From an uncultured Bacteroidales bacterium (lineage in GTDB: Bacteria; Bacteroidota; Bacteroidia; Bacteroidales; F082): a stretch of DNA of 64,000 nt. Where the stretch lies: contig ONFO01000021.1 in the NCBI GenBank assembly GCA_900317155.1, positions 1 to 64,000 of the forward strand, read 5' to 3'. Positions 51,853 through 59,629 of the stretch are shown piece by piece. The notes beneath the pieces are model-generated. The model ran no database searches, had not been told where the DNA came from, and saw only the letters and a program-made list of their open reading frames with translations. Position numbers and translations under genes: made by a program. How positions within the stretch are numbered: the first letter of the stretch is position 1; each line of letters begins with the position of its first letter.

Positions 51853-52345
51853 ATGGCTCGTTTTCAACAATCTCAACTTTCTTGTTTCGCCTAAACCACT
51901 CCGTGATGTCCTTCACGCGGCCGTCGGCCAGGCGTTTCATCATGCGTTGGTTGGTGGTAAGGCTGTCCAAAGGACCTAACTCAGCCACGTAGCGTCCAAT
52001 TTTAATGTAGTCGAAATGGTCGGTGGAGACGTTTTGAGGCAGGTCATTTTTTCCCGAATACCAGGCTACCTTTACACCATAGTCCTTCTTGACTTGATGG
52101 GCCAATTGGGCCACCGACTCAGGCTCATTGTCACCGCCCATGAAACATACACAGGTGATACCCGTCTTGTATTGCTCTACAAGACGATACAATTCCTTAG
52201 TGTCCAGTTGTTTACCAGTGTTTTCCCACAAATACTTGCTGTGGCAACCAGGACATTGGTTGGGACAGTTAGTGATATTAATGGCAAGCGTCACTTCTTC
52301 AGGAACTTCCTGGAAGACGATATCAAAATTGGCGTATTTTAGCAT
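51851..52345 (-). CDS. nrdG: anaerobic ribonucleotide reductase activating protein
   Basis: 164 residues, radical SAM enzyme. The 4Fe-4S motif is NCPNQCPGCHS (Cys27, Cys31, Cys34) and the SAM-binding motif is CVCFMGGDNEP. It generates the glycyl radical on class III NrdD. The ATG overlaps the stop of the nrdD remnant by 7 bases, as in a normal nrdDG operon, but nrdD is truncated here (see 52339-52503), so NrdG is apparently without its partner at this locus. Confidence 0.95.
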   Translation of the reverse strand: MLKYANFDIVFQEVPEEVTLAINITNCPNQCPGCHSKYLWENTGKQLDTKELYRLVEQYKTGITCVCFMGGDNEPESVAQLAHQVKKDYGVKVAWYSGKNDLPQNVSTDHFDYIKIGRYVAELGPLDSLTTNQRMMKRLADGRVKDITEWFRRNKKVEIVENEP

Positions 52346-52503
52346 CGGTCCATCTCCATTTTTCCATAGTGACGGCGGGCGGCTTCCTCTTGGCGTGGCT
52401 CGCTGAAATTGCTGACGCGCTTCAAGTAACCGATGATGCGGGTCAGGTACAAATTGTGTTCGGGATGTTGAAAGTGAAATAGTTACAGCCTTCGCGGGCG
52501 GCT
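52339..52503 (-). pseudogene. nrdD: nrdD (anaerobic ribonucleotide reductase) C-terminal remnant
   Basis: Two pieces of the NrdD C-terminus in different frames: AAREGCNYFTFNIPNTIC (about 52449-52503), then YLTRIIGYLKRVSNF through the stop (52339-52449). The Cys-rich zinc segment expected between them is missing and a frameshift joins the pieces at about 52449. Everything upstream of about codon -52 is replaced by the C10 tail on the other strand. The remnant retains the overlap with nrdG. Either a real deletion or an assembly artefact. Confidence 0.75.
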
Positions 52504-52903
52504 ACACGCTCAACATTTACGAAGGCGAGTCCCTCAACGGCAACACGCCTGTCTACACCCAAACCTATTCCCTTGATGGCGAGCAAGGCTGGCGCACATT
52601 AGAACTTGATAACATCCTGTCGTTCGCTCCCGATCAGACCATCTGGGTCACTTTCAGCTTTAACGATCCTACGGGTTCGGCTGCTCCCCTTGCTATTACC
52701 AGCTATTGCGGCAACCCTGACGGCTCATGGTACCACTTCAGCCTGTGGAGCAACAGTTGGGATGTCTACACCAACCTCTCCGTCTATCTTACCTGGATGA
52801 TCCGCGCTGTGCTGTTCGACAGTACTGGCATTGAGGACGTCGTTGGCAGTGACCAGGGGAATTTCGCGTATGTCAGCGACGGCAACATCATCATAAATGG
52901 CGG

Positions 52904-52922
52904 CCCTTCGACAGGCTCAGGG
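52904..52922 (+). repeat. in-frame palindromic element encoding PSTGSGT (second copy)
   Basis: CCCT-TCGACAGGCTC-AGGG, giving G-PSTGSGT-L. It sits about 20 codons nearer the C-terminus than in the 43116 gene, in the same frame and orientation. Confidence 0.8.
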
Positions 52923-52962
52923 ACCTTGCAGGTGATTGACATGATGGGACGTGTCATCGTCT

Positions 52963-52990
52963 GTAGAGACGCAATGCATTGCGTCTCTAC
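52963..52990 (+). repeat. perfect 28-bp palindrome in a T9SS sorting domain
   Basis: GTAGAGACGCAATG and its exact complement CATTGCGTCTCTAC. Located between the strands encoded by RVIV and GMAPG; it encodes CRDAMHCVST. Confidence 0.9.
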
Positions 52991-53074
52991 AAGCGGGATG
53001 GCACCTGGGGTTTATGTGTTGCGGTTGATCAACGGCAACGACGTTAAGATGCAGAAGATAGTGATTAGGTAATT

Positions 53075-53261
53075 GAGATTCCCGAAGGGAATGGAGGTTA
53101 TCATCAGTTATCAAGCGGCGGCTTGTGGCGTTTACGATTCGTAGGCGTTACAGGCCACCGTCATTGCGAGGAACGAAGCAATCCAGAAAGAAAGCTTAAC
53201 CCCTGAATTGCTTCGTCGTTCCTCCTCGCTAAGACGCGAAGCGCGTCAGGAAGGGAATCTC
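53075..53261. repeat. composite dispersed repeat with terminal inverted repeats (MITE/REP-like)
   Basis: 187 bases bounded by GAGATTCCC (53075-53083) and GGGAATCTC (53253-53261). Inside: a GATTCCCGAAGGGAAT hairpin, GCGGCGGCTTG ... GTTACAGGCCACCG, CGTCATTGCGAGGAACGAAG and its inverted partner TTCGTCGTTCCTCCTCGC. It fills the space between the C10 fragment and the transporter gene, touching the stop codon of the latter. Related copies at 37510 and 41356. Confidence 0.8.
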
Positions 53262-54160
53262 TATCCTTTTTTCCGCCCGTAATACCAAATCTGCCAGCTA
53301 TTGAACAAGTTCTGCAAGACAGAGTAGAAAGCCAAATAAACCGAAGCCAAAGGATGCAGGTAATGGTTGGCCATCCAAATGCCCATGGCGGAGTTTTTCT
53401 GTCCCAACAGTTGTCCGCCAGCAATCGTGTCACCATATTTGTGCCCAATCCATTTGCCCAAACTGAATTGGATGATACAGAACAGCAAAGCTGAGATGCC
53501 GAGCCAAAGGATACTGTTCCAGTTGCCTTTGCCATTGAGGAAAATGAAATGGATGGTTTGACCCAAGGTAAGGAACAGGGCGACAGCCCAAAAGTAGAAG
53601 GCCAGACCTTTATAGCGGCTCAGGACCTTGTTGGCTTTGGGCCACCATAGTTGTAGGGCAAAAGCTACGATGAATGGCAGTCCAATGACTGTTCCGATAC
53701 GTCTCAGGATTTGCAGGAAAGATTCGAGGAAAGGCATGTCTTGGTTCACACCGATGAAAGAGAAATAGACGGGTGCCACGAGGGAAACCATCAGGTTGCC
53801 GATGATGGAATAGGAAGTCACGGTATTGCGGTCGGCACCCAGCATGGTGCTCACCACAGCTACCGAAGCAGCCACGGGACACAAAACCCCAATAAGCACG
53901 CCTTCCGCAATGATTTCGTTGACGTTCAATAGTCTAAGCAAAGCATAGCCACCTAAACTCACCCCCACTTGGAAGAGGATGATCCAGATGAACAACGGCT
54001 TGAATCTCAGTTTGGTGATGTCTACTGCCGTGAATGTCAACAGCAGGATGGTGAAAATGATATAGGGCACCACCACGCTGAAGGCCGCGCAATAATCGTG
54101 CAGCAATAAACCCAAAACAATGGCGATGGGTAAGACGTAACTTTTTATTTTTTGCATCAT
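53261..54160 (-). CDS. bile acid:sodium symporter (BASS) family transporter
   Basis: 299 residues, about nine or ten membrane helices. The CPVAASVAVVSTMLGADRNTV stretch with a conserved small-residue helix break is typical of the BASS/SBF fold, which moves organic anions with sodium. Substrate cannot be told from sequence. No Shine-Dalgarno-like site; the start is taken at the ATG pair at 54160 rather than a TTG two codons earlier. It is divergent from the nitroreductase gene; 3' end abuts a dispersed repeat. Confidence 0.85.
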   Translation of the reverse strand: MMQKIKSYVLPIAIVLGLLLHDYCAAFSVVVPYIIFTILLLTFTAVDITKLRFKPLFIWIILFQVGVSLGGYALLRLLNVNEIIAEGVLIGVLCPVAASVAVVSTMLGADRNTVTSYSIIGNLMVSLVAPVYFSFIGVNQDMPFLESFLQILRRIGTVIGLPFIVAFALQLWWPKANKVLSRYKGLAFYFWAVALFLTLGQTIHFIFLNGKGNWNSILWLGISALLFCIIQFSLGKWIGHKYGDTIAGGQLLGQKNSAMGIWMANHYLHPLASVYLAFYSVLQNLFNSWQIWYYGRKKG

Positions 54161-54197
54161 TTCCAATTTGGGGCTGCAAAATTGCGAAAATTATCCG

Positions 54198-54205
54198 TAC
54201 TTTTG
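54198..54205 (+). promoter_or_regulatory. -7 box of the nitroreductase gene
   Basis: TACTTTTG followed by CCGCC, 18 bases before the ATG at 54224. Confidence 0.6.
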
Positions 54206-54223
54206 CCGCCTAACTTTATTAAT

Positions 54224-54856
54224 ATGAAAAAGTTTACACTTATCTTCGCAGCGCTGACATTGCTTGTCTGCGGTTGCTGCAAAAAGGAAACAAGTTCCAA
54301 CGAGAACACAAAACAAGAAACTACTATTATGAATAACACCATGCAAGACCTGCTGACGCGCCGCAGCGTGCGCAGCTACACCGAAGAAGTACCTTCGCGT
54401 GAAGTCATTGAGGAAATCTGCAAGGCGGGTACCTATGCCCCCACGGGCATGAACCGTCAAGCTCCCATCATCATCGCCGTCACCAACCGTGAGGTGCGCG
54501 ACCAGCTCAGCCGCCTCAACGCCGGTGTAATGGGTGCTGACAACGACCCCTTCTATGGCGCTCCAGTTGTGCTTGTGGTCTTGGCCGACAGCACTGCTGC
54601 CATGACGTGGAAGGAAGATGGCTCGTTGGTTATGGGCAACCTGCTTAATGCTGCCCATGCCAAAGGTCTTGGCTCCTGCTGGATTCACCGTGCCAAAGAG
54701 GTCTTCGAGACCGAAGAAGGCAAGGCCATTCTTGCCGGACTGGGCATCGATACCAGTAAGTATGTCGGCATCGGCAACTGCATCCTCGGTTACGTGAAGG
54801 GCGACTATCCCGAAGCCCGTCCGCGCAAGGAGAATTACGTCTACTGGATTGAATAA
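54224..54856 (+). CDS. nitroreductase family protein with lipoprotein signal
   Basis: 210 residues. The N-terminus MKKFTLIFAALTLLVCGCCKKE is a lipoprotein signal with Cys lipobox (VCGC or CGCC), followed by a short linker and the FMN-dependent nitroreductase domain: LLTRRSVRSYTEEVPSREVI, APTGMNRQAPIIIAV, GNLLNAAHAKGLGSCWIHR and IGNCILGYVKGDYP. Most family members are cytosolic and use NAD(P)H, so the lipid-anchored placement is odd. The promoter and start context fit the signal-bearing ATG; an internal ATG (54330) would give a cytosolic form. Its stop overlaps the next start. Confidence 0.85.
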   Translation: MKKFTLIFAALTLLVCGCCKKETSSNENTKQETTIMNNTMQDLLTRRSVRSYTEEVPSREVIEEICKAGTYAPTGMNRQAPIIIAVTNREVRDQLSRLNAGVMGADNDPFYGAPVVLVVLADSTAAMTWKEDGSLVMGNLLNAAHAKGLGSCWIHRAKEVFETEEGKAILAGLGIDTSKYVGIGNCILGYVKGDYPEARPRKENYVYWIE

Positions 54857-55769
54857 CAAGTCCACACTCATCGGGCACCTCGCTTGTTTCGGTGCCTACT
54901 GTATCTTTGGGTTCAACATTGTGTGTTGCAAGAATATCTCCAATGCACACGTGTTGACACCCTTGGACTTGTTTTGCCTGAGAGCGACAGGAGCCACAGC
55001 TTTGTTTTGGCTCTTGTCGCTTTTCATGCCCAAGGAGAAGGTGCCACTGAAAGACATGCTGCAAATCTTTGTGGCTTCCATGCTAGGCCTCTTCCTCACA
55101 CAGATGAGTTTCCTGAAGGCCATCACCATGACGACCTCCATTGATTTGAGCATCACCAATACTTGCACACCCATCATGACCATGTTTGTGGCTGCAGTTG
55201 CCTTGAAAGAGCCTATCACGGGAAAGAAAGTCGGTGGCGTTTTGGTGAGTTTGGTGGGTGTTCTCATTTTGATATTCAATTCGGTTGGCTTGGGGGGCGG
55301 AGCATCAGAGACCAAGCCTTTGGGTATCATCCTTACCATACTCAATGGTTTGACTTTTGCTTTATATCTCGGTATCTTTCGTCCGCTGATCTCGAAATAC
55401 AACGTGGTCACATTTATGAAGTGGATGTTTTTGTTTTCCATGCTGGTGGCCCTGCCGTTCAATGCGCGGCATTTCTTTCGCTTGCCTTTTGGGCAAATGG
55501 AAAGCAAAGTGCTATGGCAAGTGGCGTATGTGGTGTTTTTTGCCACTTTTGTCGCCTATTTCCTGATTCCTGTCGGACAAAAGCGGTTGCGTCCCACTTT
55601 GGTTAGCATGTATAATTATGTGCAACCGATTGTCGCTACAATTATTAGCATAATCATTGGTCTTGACCATATCACATGGAAGAAACTGGTAGCCATGGTG
55701 CTGGTCTTCGCTGGCGTTTGGATTGTCAACCAGAGCCGAGCGGCAACTCCACAACCAAGCGAAAAATAA
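54849..55769 (+). CDS. EamA/DMT family transporter
   Basis: 306 residues with ten membrane helices in two EamA repeats (LACFGAYCIFGFNIVCCKN; MFVAAVALKEPITGKKVGGVLV; LVSMYNYVQPIVATIISIIIG). It probably exports a metabolite or amino acid; substrate unknown. It starts with TTG at 54849, overlapping the nitroreductase stop by 8 bases; there is no suitable ATG nearby. It is the second gene of the operon and is followed by a large two-stem terminator. Confidence 0.87.
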   Translation: MNNKSTLIGHLACFGAYCIFGFNIVCCKNISNAHVLTPLDLFCLRATGATALFWLLSLFMPKEKVPLKDMLQIFVASMLGLFLTQMSFLKAITMTTSIDLSITNTCTPIMTMFVAAVALKEPITGKKVGGVLVSLVGVLILIFNSVGLGGGASETKPLGIILTILNGLTFALYLGIFRPLISKYNVVTFMKWMFLFSMLVALPFNARHFFRLPFGQMESKVLWQVAYVVFFATFVAYFLIPVGQKRLRPTLVSMYNYVQPIVATIISIIIGLDHITWKKLVAMVLVFAGVWIVNQSRAATPQPSEK

Positions 55770-55783
55770 GGCATGTCATAATA

Positions 55784-55833
55784 AAACCGACCGTCTATGT
55801 CATTCCCGAATGGAATCTATAGACGGTCGGTTT
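55784..55833. terminator. long two-stem bidirectional terminator
   Basis: AAACCGACCGTCTAT (55784-55798) pairs with ATAGACGGTCGGTTT (55819-55833). The loop holds a smaller ATTCC/GGAAT hairpin. It lies between convergent genes. Confidence 0.8.
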
Positions 55834-55852
55834 CGTGCTTATTTTATCCGAA

Positions 55853-58800
55853 TTATTCCTTCACAAACTTTCTGGTTTCAGAAACTTGGTCGGTCGTAAG
55901 GCGGATGAAATAGACGCCTGAGGGCAGGTCGGTGGTGTTGATTTCCACCTTGTTGGAGCTGCCTTTTTGGCTATATACCAAAGCACCCATGAGGTTGTAG
56001 ATTTCAACGGTACCGAGGGCGTCTTCTGCCATAACGGTCAGCTTGTCGTTGACCGGGTTGGGGTAGATGACAAGAGCATGAATGCCTTGTTCGCCGAGGC
56101 CTACAGTATGCTGGAGGTTGGCTATAAGGTTGCGGCTTTCTGTGGCGATGAAAGTGTACTCTTTTTCTACTGAGACGACTTCGCCGTTTTCGGTCCAGTT
56201 CTCGAAGGCGTAGTCTTCGTTGGTTTCTACGCACACAGTCACACGGTCGCCATAGTGGTATGTGCCGCTACCCGTAGTGGTACCACCAGCAACAGGGTTG
56301 ACGATGGCATTGATTTCAAAGGCTTGCAGAGTGAAGTTAGCTATCAAGTTGTGACCACCAGTGACGGTAAAGCTATAGCTGGCCTCTGTAGAGATGGCGT
56401 TGCCGTTTTCCGTCCAGTTCACGAAGTCATATCCGGTGGCAGGTGTGGCAGTCACGGTGCAAGTTTCCCCATAGGAATACAGTCCGTTGCCGCTTGTGGT
56501 GCCGCCATTGCTCGGATTGGAGTTGGTGGCAACGTAATAGCTTTGGGCTTGGAATTGGGCCACGTATGTCGCCGATTCAGTTACGACAAAGGTATAGGTG
56601 GCATTGGTACTGACTTGCGATCCGTTCTTAGTCCAGCGCAGGAAAGTGTAACCCGTGGCAGGTGATGCCGACAGAGTGCAGGATTGACCGTAATTGTAAG
56701 TGCCGCTACCTGTCACAGTTCCGCCGTTGCTCGGGTTAGCAGTAGCAGTGATGGTGAATTGTTGCTGTGTAAAGTTGGCCACCAAGGTGCGGTTGCCAGT
56801 CACAGTGAAGGTGTAATTGGCGTTGTTAGAGACCACGTTGCCGTTCTCCGTCCAATTGGTGAAGGTGTAACCCGTGTTTGCCGTGGCTTGTACGGTACAT
56901 TGTTGCCCTTGTTGGTAGGAGCCGCCGCCAGTGACGGTGCCACCGTTGCTCGGGTTAGCCGAAACGGTGATGGTGTAATTTTGCTGCTGGGCTTGGAAGT
57001 TGGCTACCAAAGTGCGGTTACCTGTAACGGTGAAAGTGTAATTGGCTTGGGTGGAGACCACATTGCCGTTCTCTGTCCAGTTGGTGAAAGAGAAGCCATT
57101 GTTGGCCGTTGCCGTGACAGTGCATGATTGGCCTTGGTTGTAGGAACCGCCACCAGTAACGGTACCGCCGTTGCTCGGGTTGGCCGACACATTAATGGTG
57201 TAGGATTGAGGAGCACCGCCCACGGTAATGTCTTGGATGTATGGCTGACGTTGTGGCTTGGTGACCACGATGTGTACCTGTCCCGAACTGATACCGCTGA
57301 CAGGCACGCTGACTGAACCAGAGGCAGGCACCAAGGCAGCGCCTTTCAGCACGTTGTTTTGCGAGATGCCCACGTATGAGCCCGCTTGTGCGCTCACTTG
57401 GAAGGAGGTGGCGCCAGCTGGAATAGTGGAAGCGTGGCTAACGGTATTGGGTGTAGGATTCACGCGATAGGGCATGATGGAACCATCGCCGAGCACATGA
57501 TAGGCTTGCCAATAATAAAGCGGGGTGGTACTGGTCTGATAGTTTCCTGCATGGGCATAGCAGACTGCAATGTTGCCGAGGAAGGTGATGGACGAAACTG
57601 TGTTATAGGTGTCGTCCATCCAGATGCCGTCGTAAACGCCTGTGGCACTGTTTTGCTGAGTGGGGGTCTGGTTCATGACAGTTGTGGCACCCACACCGAA
57701 GTAATAGTCTTCATACCAGTAGGTCACGGGGCAGGAACCAATGTAGGAATAAGCGGCTTTGTTTTCGCCACGAAGCATGGCCTCGCCGAAGCAGGGCTGG
57801 CTGTAGCCGAAGTTACCCGTCAGGCAGCAGTTGCCCATAGCCAGGAAGTATTTGTTTGTGTTGGTCAATGCGTTGACGTTAGAAACCGTAAAATACGGAT
57901 CGGACCAGCTGGTTTCAGCACCATGGGCAGTATAGTTGATGAAACCTACGCCCGTGTTCAGAGTATTATAGCAACCTGTATATTGACCTTGTTGGAGGTA
58001 GGTGTTCACCTGATTAAAGCCGTGGGCCGTATTATAATAATAGGTGGTGGCGTAGTTGATGGTGGGCTGACCGATGCGCGGGTTCCAATAACTGTCCCAT
58101 CCGGCGATGAGCGTCACATTGCTCAGATAGCTCGGGTCGGGCATGGTGTATTGCTCGTATTGCAAAATCTTGTTGACGATAGCGGTAACTTGGTTGGTGT
58201 TTTCGGCTGACATGCGACTGTAGAACATGTCGGGGAAGTAGTCGCCATCGACGGAGCCGTAATAAAGGTCAGTCACTTTTTGGGTGGCATTGCCACTGGT
58301 TTTTCCAGGGATTTGTCCTGTGTCGCCGACAAGGATAACGAAAGTCGGCGTGGCGCCTTGGCTGACACCAGTGTTATAGAGATTCTGTACGTAGGACTGG
58401 ATGGCGTTGTAGTTGCTGCCAGCTTGTGCTGTGGTCACCACATTCACGTCGAAGCCTTTCTGGATTTTCCAGTTAATCCAAGGCTGTAAGGCACTGATAT
58501 AGTCTTGGGGAGTGATGACAATCATGTGTACGGGATAGGCCATGAGGTCCGGGTGATCGTCATACACGTCCATGATTTGACGGTAGTTGAACATCTGCTT
58601 GTAGACGATGTCGAAGTAGGGGCTGTAGGTGCTGAGCAGCATGCGCTCGGTCTCATTACGGTCGGCGCCGTCAAAGCTGATTTCAACTTCAATGTCGTTG
58701 AAAACGCGCAAGGTGTTGGAGGCAGGATTATAGCTCACAGGGTTGATGACCAGCGAGCCGATGCGGATGCCGCGCATGGTGCCTTGTACCTCAATAGTGG

Positions 58801-59263
58801 CTGCCGGAGCCGAGGCAAGGCTGCGGGTTTGGTAAGCTGAGGCATTGTACACAAACTCGACTTCATCGACATTCTGGTCCTTGCGAACAGAAGGCTGATG
58901 GGGCAAGATGGTGCCAATTCCATAGTCAGATAAACTATAGTCAGTTGTCGTGTAACTGATTACGTTGACGCGAGGCGTGGCGCCAAAAGGCACGGCCAAG
59001 AGTTGGTGTGAGGCAGGTAACTCGGGCGAGCCGATTTCGCCAGCGGCATAGGTGCCTTCGATGGCGATTTCGGAAAACATGCCTTTTTCGGTATTGACTT
59101 CAATGCTCTCAATGGAGCCATAGCTGAACACAGCATTGAGTTTGGCAAACTCACTTCTTGTGATTTCAGCCTTCGTTTCGTGGCGCAAGTCGATGCGTCC
59201 GTTCTGGGCCATGGCGAACAAGGTGCTCAAGGCCAGAATGAGGAGAAGGGATACTTTTTTCAT
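55853..59263 (-). CDS. gingipain-like C25 cysteine peptidase with five B-repeats and T9SS sorting domain
   Basis: 1136 residues: signal peptide MKKVSLLLILALSTLFAMAQ, propeptide-like region to about 200, then the peptidase C25 domain with catalytic His447 (NYTAHGAETSW) and Cys479/480 (AMGNCCLTGNFG). An Ig-like domain at about 600-680 is followed by five tandem repeats of about 73 residues (688 to about 1052; NPSNGGTVTG ... FTNWTENGNVVS) and a Por tail (VEIYNLMGALVYSQ ... GVYFIRLTTDQ). Gingipains degrade host and bacterial proteins after T9SS export; the cleavage preference (Arg or Lys) cannot be told here. Longer frame to 59410 rejected because the -7 box at 59286 lies inside it. Confidence 0.93.
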   Translation of the reverse strand: MKKVSLLLILALSTLFAMAQNGRIDLRHETKAEITRSEFAKLNAVFSYGSIESIEVNTEKGMFSEIAIEGTYAAGEIGSPELPASHQLLAVPFGATPRVNVISYTTTDYSLSDYGIGTILPHQPSVRKDQNVDEVEFVYNASAYQTRSLASAPAATIEVQGTMRGIRIGSLVINPVSYNPASNTLRVFNDIEVEISFDGADRNETERMLLSTYSPYFDIVYKQMFNYRQIMDVYDDHPDLMAYPVHMIVITPQDYISALQPWINWKIQKGFDVNVVTTAQAGSNYNAIQSYVQNLYNTGVSQGATPTFVILVGDTGQIPGKTSGNATQKVTDLYYGSVDGDYFPDMFYSRMSAENTNQVTAIVNKILQYEQYTMPDPSYLSNVTLIAGWDSYWNPRIGQPTINYATTYYYNTAHGFNQVNTYLQQGQYTGCYNTLNTGVGFINYTAHGAETSWSDPYFTVSNVNALTNTNKYFLAMGNCCLTGNFGYSQPCFGEAMLRGENKAAYSYIGSCPVTYWYEDYYFGVGATTVMNQTPTQQNSATGVYDGIWMDDTYNTVSSITFLGNIAVCYAHAGNYQTSTTPLYYWQAYHVLGDGSIMPYRVNPTPNTVSHASTIPAGATSFQVSAQAGSYVGISQNNVLKGAALVPASGSVSVPVSGISSGQVHIVVTKPQRQPYIQDITVGGAPQSYTINVSANPSNGGTVTGGGSYNQGQSCTVTATANNGFSFTNWTENGNVVSTQANYTFTVTGNRTLVANFQAQQQNYTITVSANPSNGGTVTGGGSYQQGQQCTVQATANTGYTFTNWTENGNVVSNNANYTFTVTGNRTLVANFTQQQFTITATANPSNGGTVTGSGTYNYGQSCTLSASPATGYTFLRWTKNGSQVSTNATYTFVVTESATYVAQFQAQSYYVATNSNPSNGGTTSGNGLYSYGETCTVTATPATGYDFVNWTENGNAISTEASYSFTVTGGHNLIANFTLQAFEINAIVNPVAGGTTTGSGTYHYGDRVTVCVETNEDYAFENWTENGEVVSVEKEYTFIATESRNLIANLQHTVGLGEQGIHALVIYPNPVNDKLTVMAEDALGTVEIYNLMGALVYSQKGSSNKVEINTTDLPSGVYFIRLTTDQVSETRKFVKE
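56110..57202 (-). repeat. five tandem coding repeats in the C25 protease gene
   Basis: About 220-bp units encoding bacterial B-repeat-like domains. Units 1-2 (57202 to about 56760) are the most alike; units 4-5 are more diverged. Recombination could change the copy number. Confidence 0.8.
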
Positions 59264-59285
59264 TTTGATAGGATTAATTTGGGTG

Positions 59286-59293
59286 CAAAAATA
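59286..59293 (-). promoter_or_regulatory. -7 box of the C25 protease gene
   Basis: TATTTTTG on the minus strand followed by CACCC, 22 bases before the ATG at 59263. Confidence 0.6.
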
Positions 59294-59377
59294 ATCAAAA
59301 ATGCTTTCTATGAAAAGTCTGGAGGAAATGAATGGTGTTTTTTTCAAATAAAAACCTTCGTTTTGATATAAAATTCC

Positions 59378-59385
59378 TACTTTTG
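59378..59385 (+). promoter_or_regulatory. -7 box of the AbrB-acyltransferase-AlkD operon
   Basis: TACTTTTG followed by CAGC, 37 bases before the ATG at 59423. Confidence 0.6.
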
Positions 59386-59422
59386 CAGCAAAATATGAAT
59401 TTTCACACAAATCAAAATAATT

Positions 59423-59629
59423 ATGCTTAAAGAAAACGACAAATACATCTTCGGTGTGGTGAAGGTGGGCGAGCGGGGTCAGATTGTCATCCCCAAGGAG
59501 GCTCGCGAGGTTTACGAAATTAAAGCAGGCGATAGCTTGCTGGTGCTTGGTGACTCAAGAGGCATGGCCGTCTTGAAGACGGAGATTTTTCAGGACAAAA
59601 TTGATGAAATGTTAGGGGAGGGTAGGTAA
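59423..59629 (+). CDS. AbrB/SpoVT-type transcriptional regulator
   Basis: 68 residues. The swapped-hairpin AbrB motif is clear: GVVKVGERGQIVIPKEAREVYEIKAGDSLLVLG. Such proteins bind DNA as dimers or tetramers and often regulate their own operon; some act as antitoxins. Here the stop overlaps the ATG of the acyltransferase gene by one base (TAATG), so it most likely regulates this operon. There is no toxin gene next to it. Confidence 0.9.
   Translation: MLKENDKYIFGVVKVGERGQIVIPKEAREVYEIKAGDSLLVLGDSRGMAVLKTEIFQDKIDEMLGEGR

Larger units (their letters stand above)
52500..53072 (+). pseudogene. C10 peptidase C-terminal fragment with T9SS sorting domain
   Basis: 190 codons without their own start region, nearly identical by eye over much of the length to the end of the C10 gene at 47721 (GYTLNIYEGESLNGNTPVYTQ, GWRTLELD, CGNPDGSWYH, TNLSVYLTWM). 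No peptidase domain remains; the left edge meets the nrdD remnant. The tail carries both palindromic elements and ends GVYVLRLINGNDVKMQKIVIR. It could only be translated from an internal ATG at 52797, which is unlikely to give a useful product. Confidence 0.85.

Noticed and set aside
56110-57202. CRISPR-like periodicity
   Set aside because: The periodic units are coding B-repeats of about 220 bp, not short repeats with unique spacers.
59264-59410. Longer start for the C25 protease
   Set aside because: The frame upstream of 59263 contains the promoter box and precedes a perfect signal peptide start.
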